A stretch of DNA of 64,000 nt from contig JAUCBN010000006.1 in NCBI GenBank assembly GCA_035048815.1, positions 16,507,001-16,571,000 of the forward strand. Direction: 5' to 3'. Positions 56,763 to 64,000 of the stretch are shown in pieces. This DNA comes from Abelmoschus esculentus. Lineage: Eukaryota > Streptophyta > Magnoliopsida > Malvales > Malvaceae. Numbering within the stretch: the first letter of the stretch is position 1; the number at the start of each line of letters is the position of its first letter. The notes beneath the pieces are model-generated. The model was not told where the DNA came from, did no database searches, and worked only from the letters and a program-made list of their open reading frames with translations. Both the position numbers and the translations under genes were made by a program.

Positions 56763-57170
56763 GTTGATATGGACTTGCTTTAGGATGTCAAGAAACTTCT
56801 TAAACTGGTGGTCATGTTTATATTTTTCAACCTTTGTGGGAAAGGTGGTGGTGGTCTCATCTCTTCCAGGGTCTCATTAGTTTGGAATTTAATACTTGGA
56901 ACCATGGTTTGTCTCATTATCTCGACAGGAAGTGCAGGTGCTGCCGAGCTTTCTGTTGGGGTATTGTTCTCGTGTTCAGTCTAATCAGCATCCAAGTCCT
57001 CCTTGTTTGTATCCTCTTGTCTTGCTGGTGGAATTTTGGTTGCTTACTTGACCATTGTTTCCTTAAGTTGTAGGTCACTTCTTGTTGTGATTTCTTTGCG
57101 ATGTTCATGACCTATTCCCTTAGAAACTTCAGTATTGCTAGGTAGTCAGTCCCCCTTGTGGTCTAGTATT

Positions 57171-58236
57171 TTATCTTTGATCAAACTGACCAACTTGGGT
57201 TTCTAGTGATTTTATAGCAACTTCCTGGTTTTGCAGCCTCATCTTTGTTTTGTTCATGAAGTCATCAATCCTCTTCATGAAACTACTGTTTTCAGCCATA
57301 TGTGATTCAATTTTCATAATAAAGGCCTTGAGAGTGTTCTCTAGTGAGTTCATAGATTGTTGCTGCTGATGCATCCGCTGCTGCGGTAGTGACTGCTGCA
57401 CGTACTGCCGTGGCAATAAATTTTGGTAACTTGAGGTCTGGTTTGTGGGGTTCAAGGCATTGTTAGGTTTGATCTATAAAAAGTTTAGGTGTTTTTTCCA
57501 TGCCGGATTGTGTGTATTTGACATCATGTCGTTGTACCGGTTGTAGTTATCCACATAAAAACCAGTTTCCTCATCTTGCATATACTTAAAAAAATTGATC
57601 ATTTTTACTTCATGAGTATGTTGCTGTACTTGCATGTTCTGATGCATCGTGGTTAAAGATGCTAACCGTGGTGCCACTGAATTGTTGGTTTCTAATTCAT
57701 TCACTATGGCTTGCGTCTTAATCCTCCTCGCCTAAAAGTAGGAAATTGGAAATAGTTCCTTGCGTGTTTTTTCAGAATTTCTATAGCTTCTTCCAGAACT
57801 TTGTCAAGGAGTGTGCCATTTGCCTAGGTATCCAACACCATTCTTGTCGGGGCATTGGTGGCATTATAGAACATGGTTACTTACGTCCAAAGTGGAAATC
57901 CATGCAATGGACATCTGTTCAGTAACTCTCTATAGCGTTCCCAAGCTTCGTACATAGGTTCGTCATCAGCCTCTATAAAAGAAGTTATTTCATTACGAAT
58001 TCGATCATATAAATTTGTAGGGTTAAATCTCGTAATGAATTCTCGGCAGAGTTCACTCCAAGATCCAATTGATCCTGTCGGAATGCTATTCAACCAGGTT
58101 TTGGCCCTATCCCTCAGTGAATAGGGGAAAAATTTTAATCTCAAAATGTCTTCATGGACTCCTTGAATTTTAAAAGAGTTGCATACTTTCATGAAGGATT
58201 TGAGATGCTGCCTGACATCTTCTATTGCAGCCCCAC
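57171..58236 (-). pseudogene. Athila-relative gag, C-terminal part
   Basis: 58192-57881 encodes VCNSFKIQGVHEDILRLKFF, SLRDRAKTWLNSIPTGSIGS and DDEPMYEAWERYRELLNRCP. 57704-57474 and 57455-57171 carry the Gln/Asn-rich segment (QQRMHQQQQSMNSLENTLKA) and the SFMKRIDDFMNKTKMRLQNQ helix. A stop at 57880 and frame changes break it. The N-terminal part lies at 62268-61951, beyond the solo LTR. Confidence 0.85.
58232..58236 (+). repeat. target duplication CCCAC, left
   Basis: CCCAC directly left of the TG end is repeated at 61951-61955. Joining across the insertion restores the gag reading from the FSG motif to the E-D-V-R motif, which proves the insertion. Confidence 0.9.
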
Positions 58237-59101
58237 TGTAATCACTAATTTTATCACGGGTAAACCCGTTTTTTATTATTTTTATTTTTATCTTAAATAA
58301 TTAAATAATGAACTTTAGTTAATTTTAGCGTTTATGATAAAAAAATCAAAAAATTAAAAATATATAATATTGGTTTTTTTAATATTTGTTTAGTTTTTTT
58401 ATATATATTAAAAAACCAAAAATTATTAATTAAGTATATGTACTTTAAACTAAAAATTTTCCACTAAAAACATTATAAATTATTATTTATTTAAATTACC
58501 TTATATAATTACTTTTAAGCTAAAAAAATTCCATCAAAAATATTATAATTTTATATTATTTACTTTGTTTCAAAATATTATAAAGCATTATATATGTCAT
58601 TAGTATCATCTCATCTTTTTGTTTATATCTTGACTATTTATTAGAAAAACACATAAATATTTTATCCCTTTTTTATTATTTTTCATGCTAAATAAGAATT
58701 TCATAAATAAACTATAAGTTTCAAAAAATCAAAAACATTATCATTTGGTAACTAGTGGTTACACTGTAATATAGTTTGTTTTTCATTTTATAATATTAAT
58801 ACATATTAAATCTTTTTCATGAGTTAATTTTGAATATTTATTATTATTATTATTTTTATATGTCAAAAAAATATATGTTCTAGTTTTATTGTTAAGCTTT
58901 TCCTTTGATTTCTGTTTTTGTTGTTAATTCAATTTGAAAATCCAAAAATATTATTATAATAATCTTCGTTCACAATTTGTGCATGTTTTATTCCATTTGC
59001 TTTAATTTAATTTTATTACTAATAATTATTTTGTTATTTTCTTTATAAAAAATATAGATATTGTATGTTAATAATTATTTTTCTTTTTTCTCTTTGGTAC
59101 G

Positions 59102-59142
<41 letters not shown>

Positions 59143-61950
59143 GAAATAATTAAACCCAAGATTAAAATAGTGTTTTATATTCGGTTACCTTTTTTAATTT
59201 TATATTATTATTACTATTTTCTAAATATATAAAGTATAATTAAATTGAAACCCAAAACAAACATTAAATAAAATAAGAGCCCACTCTAATAAATCAATCC
59301 ATTTACATCATAAACCCAAAATAAATTAACTAAAGCCCGTTACAAGCCCGAATTAAAAATTAAAAACCCAATTAAATATTACAAGCCCAAATCTGAGCCC
59401 ATGACCAGATATAACCTAGAGAAACCTTAACTAATGCTTCTTCTCATGCGCAGCTCAATTACAGTCGTCAGATCGATCCAGATCTGACGGTCTACAATGA
59501 AGGAAGATGAATATTCCAGAACTCGCCACGCGCCACGCGCTGGCTCTTCAACGCTTCACGCACGCGTGCATGTCACGCGCACCTCTTTGAATGCCTCAGA
59601 TGACCCTTCATTTTCTCCGGCGATCATCCGACGCCTCCGGTGATCCCCTTCCGACGGTCGATTCATGCAAAAAGACAAAGAAACGTAGCATCAGACTCGT
59701 ACAATTCCAATAACATTCATAGGGCCAAAAAAATTGCAGAAAAATCAGAGAAATCACAACAATTTAAGTACGAATTCGGCCGAATTTCAGAGGCAACACC
59801 AACGCAAATATCAAATCCGTACGATAAAAATTCCAGACGAATACAAACAAATTTTCCAGCAGATTATTAGAGTAACGAATAGGAAAATAGGATTCATTTT
59901 CCCCTTTTTGATTCGATGTAAAAATCGGTTATTTAAACCGAAACCAGAACATTTGAAAAAGGTTCTTGACCCACCAATTTCATCAATACAACCAAAGGTA
60001 TTTCGAGAGGTAAATCCTCTGTTTTCTTGCATACAATAAACCGAAAAGGAAACTTAGGGTTTGAAAACTTTTAACTTCGACGATTCCTTTTCTTTCTCCC
60101 TTCACTTCTCTTCTTCTTCTCCGGCAATAATTCCGACGACTTCGTGCCACCAAGGGTGAGCCCGATTAGAGAGAGGAGAAGGGTTTATTCTTCGTTTTTC
60201 TTTTTGCTTTGAAACAAAAGTTTTTGTTTCTTTTTAGATCTGTGTTTTTCATTCGGATTTCGGTTTCAAGAAGAGAAAACCGTGGTTGCTTCTTCGTTTT
60301 GGTCTCGAAAAGATGGGTTTTTATGTTCGCCGACCACCACCCACGGTAGCCGGATTCTGGGATCAGCGACGGATTTCTGGGTTTGGGGATGAACACCATC
60401 GTTGTTCATCCCTTTTCTTCAAAGGTTTTAAGAGAAACTTGGGTTTTCTTTTGTTTTCGGATGAAGGAAATAAGGAAAGAGGTTGGATTTAATTTCTTTT
60501 TGAGTTTTATAGTCACTTATAATTTTAAAAATGGTTTTTTCACGTTTTAAAACCTTTCGTCCCTTCGTATTCAATCCAAAAGTCCTCCAAAGTTTTCAAA
60601 ATATTTTAATTTGGTCCTGAATCAACCCATAATCTTCTTTCTCGATTTTGTTTTATTGCAGACGGGTCCCCGTGTATTTTTGTTTGCTTTTGAACCCTTC
60701 CCCTTGGTTAAATTGCTTTCTGAATCCTTAATACTTTATTTCGTTTTATAATCAAGTCTTTTCCAGTATTGTTTTACTTTATTTTTAATATTCTTAAATT
60801 TGTGTTTTTATTTATCTTAATTAGTTCCTTTTTTATTTATTATTCATTTATTTATTTGCATGTTTGTTTATTTATTTATTTGATAGCTTTTATGCTATTT
60901 ATTTATGTTGTTACTTTTTATTCATGTTTATTTTTGTAAGTATGATTTGTTTCACTTTGTCTTGTATATTTTATTTTGTTGCATTCATATTACATTTTTT
61001 TCCATACATTTGCTTTTATTTTGTTATGCATATTTTATTTGTGCATTTTTTCCTTTTTCGTTCACATATTTATTTTTTGTATTATATGCATTTTGTTTTA
61101 TTTATTTGTTACACATATTTAAACACTTGTATGTTCTCTTTTATGTTTCTTCGTGTATTTATGCTTACTTTATTGTTCACATATGACATGCTTTTTTTTT
61201 TTATTTAAGCACCTTAGTTATTTTTGTGTACTTTGTGCGTATTATTTTATTTTGTTTGCTTTACATTTATTTATTTGTCTTGTATCTTGTATTGTTATTT
61301 TTATATTTTTTGTTTATATCTTTTTGCAAATTACATTCACTTCTTAATTAATTAACCTATTAATTACGTCTTTATTCGTACGTAACGGGCCCGTGTTCCA
61401 ACGTAGTGGTCGCGGTGTATGCGTTGCCTTTGAATAAAGACACGGTAAAAATAAAACTTAATTCGAACATTAAACAAATTTTAATTTAAATGTCACCTTA
61501 AAATAAAAATTCTAAAATTAATTAAGCGGTTATTTTGATAGAGGTGCTAATTTTTTGGTGGTTTTAACGCTAAACCCGTTTTTAACCATAACCGACTCCC
61601 GAACCCAAACCATTTCGAATCTCTAGTTTTTACGGTGTCCGGTGGCGACTTCCAACATTTTTTTAAAACCTCTTCCCCAAATTCTTTTTAACCCTAATTT
61701 GTAAATTCCTTTTTTAATTCAATTTTCAATTTAGCTTTTCAAAACCTAATTCCCCAATTTCAACCTTAATTTTCCAATCCCTAATTGTCCAATTTTAATT
61801 CCCATCTTTTATCCCAAATTCCCCTTTTTAAATTCAAACCCTTAATGTTTTATTTTGAGACATTTTAAACCCTAATTTTTCAATCATTTCAAAATTAGCA
61901 CCCCTCTTATCACACCTATAAAATTTTTAATTATATAAAGGGTCGCTACA
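58237..61950 (+). mobile_element. 3.7-kb solo LTR, probably Tat/Ogre type
   Basis: The insertion starts TGTAATCACT, ends GTCGCTACA and has perfect CCCAC duplications. It holds no retroelement protein motif in any frame, so it is either a solo LTR of an element with very long LTRs or a non-coding element. Near 61590 the phrase AACCGACTCCCGAACC is shared with the Tat LTR read in its own sense (15580-15600 complement), which suggests a Tat-clade LTR in plus orientation. 59450-60500 is less A/T-rich, with C/T-rich leader-like sequence. 60780-61350 is TTTAT-rich low complexity. Confidence 0.78.
59105..59140. repeat. ATT microsatellite
   Basis: An uninterrupted run of twelve ATT units lies inside the 3.7-kb solo LTR. 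Confidence 0.93.
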
Positions 61951-62268
61951 CCCACTAAATTGTCCAATAGTATTTAGCATATTGAACATCACAGGTTTAA
62001 GTTCAAAGTGGGTTACCTCAATCTCTGATGTGACTACTCCAGGGTTCAGTCCATTCAAATCTTCTATCAAAAAATCTCTGACAGTTAGATGCCGCTGCAG
62101 TGGTTGCGGTAGTAGGTGCTGTTGAAAGCCTCCATTGCCTGTTGGTAGGTTCTGATTCCCTTGATTCACTGCCATGGCTCCTTGGATCTGTCTTCTTAGC
62201 CTTTGGTAAGTTCTTTCGAATTCTGGGTCTATCTCATATAGTGGATTGCTAGGGTTTCCCCTGGTCAT
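61951..62268 (-). pseudogene. Athila-relative gag, N-terminal part
   Basis: From 62268 the frame reads MTRGNPSNPLYEIDPEFERT, then RRQIQGAMAVNQGNQN and LTVRDFLIEDLNGLNPGVVT, up to NMLNTIGQFSG at the solo LTR junction. It is an open and well-preserved start that also shows where gag of the full Athila element should begin (near 24186). Confidence 0.87.
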
Positions 62269-62379
62269 ACACCAAAAACCAAATCAAATAAAAACAGAAA
62301 TAAGAAAAAATAAAAATAAAAGAAAGAAAATAAAGAAAACAAAATTTAGTTGTCAATCCCCAGTAACAATGTCAAAAAC

Positions 62380-62478
62380 TTGATGCGTGTAAAAAGTGCA
62401 CAATTGGAGTACAAGTGTACACGTCAAGTAATAAAGTGATAAGTATTTTATCGAGTTATCGTCTCCTCAGGGATTGGT
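62380..62478 (-). repeat. truncated Athila 5' LTR
   Basis: Only the last 99 bases of the LTR (TGATGCGTGTAAAAAG through GGGATTGGT in plus orientation) are present next to the degenerate primer site. At 62479 the sequence switches to copia DNA. Confidence 0.85.
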
Positions 62479-63434
62479 AGACAAGTAAGTTTCAAAGATA
62501 AGAGATCCTTGAAAAGGAAAATGAGCTATATTTTATGATGGTCTAATCGAGGAATCAATGATTATGAAAATATCTAGAAGAGATTAAATGGTTACCAACA
62601 AAGACATTGACATGACTCAGGTACCTGATAATAAAGAGATCTCAATAGATTATGTCATGTCTGGTAATAAGTGGAAATAAAATTAAATCAACTTCGTTTA
62701 TATATTTGCATGAAATATAGCACTAGATATTTTATTTGATGATGTGGATCATGAATCATTGTCAATTGGGCAATGTAAACAAAGAAATGATTGGCCAACA
62801 TGAAAGAGGCAATTGAGGCGAAACTAAAATCTCTTTTCAAAAAGAGAAGTATTTGGGCCTATAGCTCGTACATTGAAATATGTAAAGCTCGTAGATGTAA
62901 ACGAGCCTTTGTGAGAAAAAGAAATCAAAAGGGGAAATCATGAGATATAAGCTCATTTGGTTGTACAAGGATTCTCACAAAGACATAAAATTGAATGAGG
63001 AAAATATATTCCTCAGTAATGGATGCAATTACTTTTAGATATTCTGGAAATAAATGAAATGACTTAGTTTCGTCTAATGGATGTTGTTACATCTTATTTG
63101 TGAGAGCCTCTTGATAAAAACATTTACATGAAGATTCTAAAAGGATTTAGACTGCCAGAAGCAGTTAATTCAAGTTCTCGAGATATTATTCAACCATATT
63201 AAATATATCTTTTATGGATTGAAAGATTTAGGCGTATTTGATATAATCGCCTTATTGAATACTTTTCAGCATAATGCTATATGAATTGTTTAATTTCCTG
63301 AGCATTTTGATTAAGTAAATTAGTTCTAAATTTTTATTGTTGTCGATGATTCGAATATAGTTGAGACTCGTGAAGAGATCTTCTCAAATTCTTATGCATC
63401 AACCGACATACAGAAAAATATGAAAGAGACTTTA
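62479..63434 (+). pseudogene. copia element 2 RT fragment
   Basis: Plus-strand frames read DVDHESLSIGQCKQRNDWP, REVFGPIARTLKYVKLVDVN, AHLVVQGFSQRHKIE (the start of the copia RT domain), MDVVTSYL with the palm Asp region, and near the end ILMHQPTYRKI then KRLY. Stops are frequent. The reading breaks at CTTTA (63430-63434), where the Athila LTR starts. The exact continuation of this codon string is at 51287, upstream in the window. Confidence 0.8.
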
Positions 63435-64000
63435 TGATGCGTGTAAAAAGTGTGCAATTGGAGTGCAAGTGTACACGTCAAGTAATAAAGTGATAAGTAT
63501 TTTATCGAGTTATCGTCTTCTCAGGGATTGGTGTACTTGATATGTTTCCTTCAGTCTTCTTGCTTCTGTAAAATAAAAGTAAAAGCATAAATAAGTTGGA
63601 TATTAATTAAACTAAATAAACTAACTAAATAAAGAGAAATTGAATATGAAAGAGAGATAGGGTAGGATCCAGTTGTGTTGTATCGTGGATTCGATTGATC
63701 TGCTTCTGTCTAATGCAATTGCACTGCACTGCCTCGGCAGTACTGCAGATACTGTCTCGGCAGCAACAGTGTTCTCTGTCATGACAATCTCTTGCTCTTG
63801 GGCAGATTTACTAAAGTTCAGCAAAGTGTCCTTGAATGATTCCTCTTATCTATAAATTGAAATACTGTTGATGACCAGTCCTTAATGATACCTCTCAGCG
63901 TGAATCAAATATAATCGCCAACCAATCCCACACTTCTCTTAGCCGCTAAAACTCTTAACCTATCTCTAGTTCGAGTTAGTATCCTACAATCAAGTTGAAT
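63435..64000 (-). mobile_element. Athila-type LTR, cut by the window end
   Basis: The sequence starts TGATGCGTGTAAAAAG and follows the LTR family of 49968-51286 without break to base 64000. Its left flank is CTTTA. Whether an internal region follows is unknown. Confidence 0.88.

Larger units (their letters stand above)
53893..62478 (-). mobile_element. Athila relative with gag, protease and ORF3 but no RT
   Basis: On the minus strand: LTR piece (62380-62478), degenerate primer site, gag start (62268), a 3.7-kb solo-LTR insertion, rest of gag (58192-57171), protease (56762-56370), about 700 bp without pol motifs, then ORF3 (55578-54065) and the GAGTTTGGGGGTGTAG motif (about 53955). The 3' LTR is missing; the element abuts a host gene fragment at 53893. 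RT, RNase H and integrase are absent, so it is either a deletion derivative or a non-autonomous family. Confidence 0.8.

Noticed and set aside
59640..60492. Several open frames of 60-114 codons on both strands
   Set aside because: They overlap each other on both strands in the leader-like, less A/T-rich part of the solo LTR and show no domain or conserved pattern.
60864..61347. Overlapping plus-strand open frames rich in Phe, Tyr, Cys and Leu that look like membrane proteins
   Set aside because: They come from TTTAT-type low-complexity DNA inside the 3.7-kb solo LTR, where all three frames stay open and hydrophobic. No conserved motif or plausible start context is seen.

Overview
This window is plant nuclear DNA. 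It is strongly AT-rich and shows spliceosomal introns, a plant S-protein homologue and layer upon layer of LTR retrotransposons and DNA transposons. The retroelement families resemble those I know from Malvaceae (cotton-like) genomes; that assignment is from memory and is an inference. Almost every coding stretch belongs to a mobile element and most are broken. The only host-type sequences are an S1/S-protein homologue (frameshifted at its 3' end), two partial copies of a FRA10AC1-like gene, and a piece of a glutaredoxin-family gene carried inside a transposon.

Layout. 1-3332: AT-rich intergenic DNA with a diverged foldback element and a perfect 45-bp duplication. 3333-10887: a minus-strand Ty3/gypsy chromovirus, LTR to LTR, with a solo Athila-type LTR in pol (6611-7952) and a Mutator-type MITE in one LTR. 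10983-11350: a second MITE with a 9-bp target duplication. 11748-13898: a FRA10AC1-like pseudogene whose intron holds a Pack-type transposon (about 12205-13442) carrying the glutaredoxin-family fragment. 15438-47939: a very large minus-strand Tat-clade gypsy element (pre-gag coiled-coil ORF, gag, protease, G-patch, RT, two RNases H, integrase, 53-bp 3' tandem repeats). It is split by a full-length plus-strand Athila element (22699-32140, target duplication GTTGT) in its protease and by a complete CACTA/En-Spm element (33255-41718, target duplication TTT) in its gag. Its 5' LTR also carries a piece of a second CACTA family.

48116-48495: S-protein homologue. 48811-52270: parts of two Ty1/copia elements joined through an Athila LTR. 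53134-53893: second FRA10AC1-like fragment with a direct and inverted repeat structure. 53893-62478: minus-strand Athila relative with gag, protease and a third ORF but no RT or integrase, interrupted by a 3.7-kb solo LTR (58237-61950, target duplication CCCAC). 62479-63434: copia RT fragment. 63435-64000: an Athila LTR running off the window.

Most notable: the two halves of one copia RT gene, each ending in the same CTTTA target duplication, lie in reversed order 12 kb apart, so the locus has been rearranged. A ten-base palindrome TGCCNNGGCA recurs throughout Athila-derived DNA. The CACTA element has a dead transposase but an apparently intact six-exon companion gene. I found no tRNA, rRNA, CRISPR array or non-transposon gene system that I can support.
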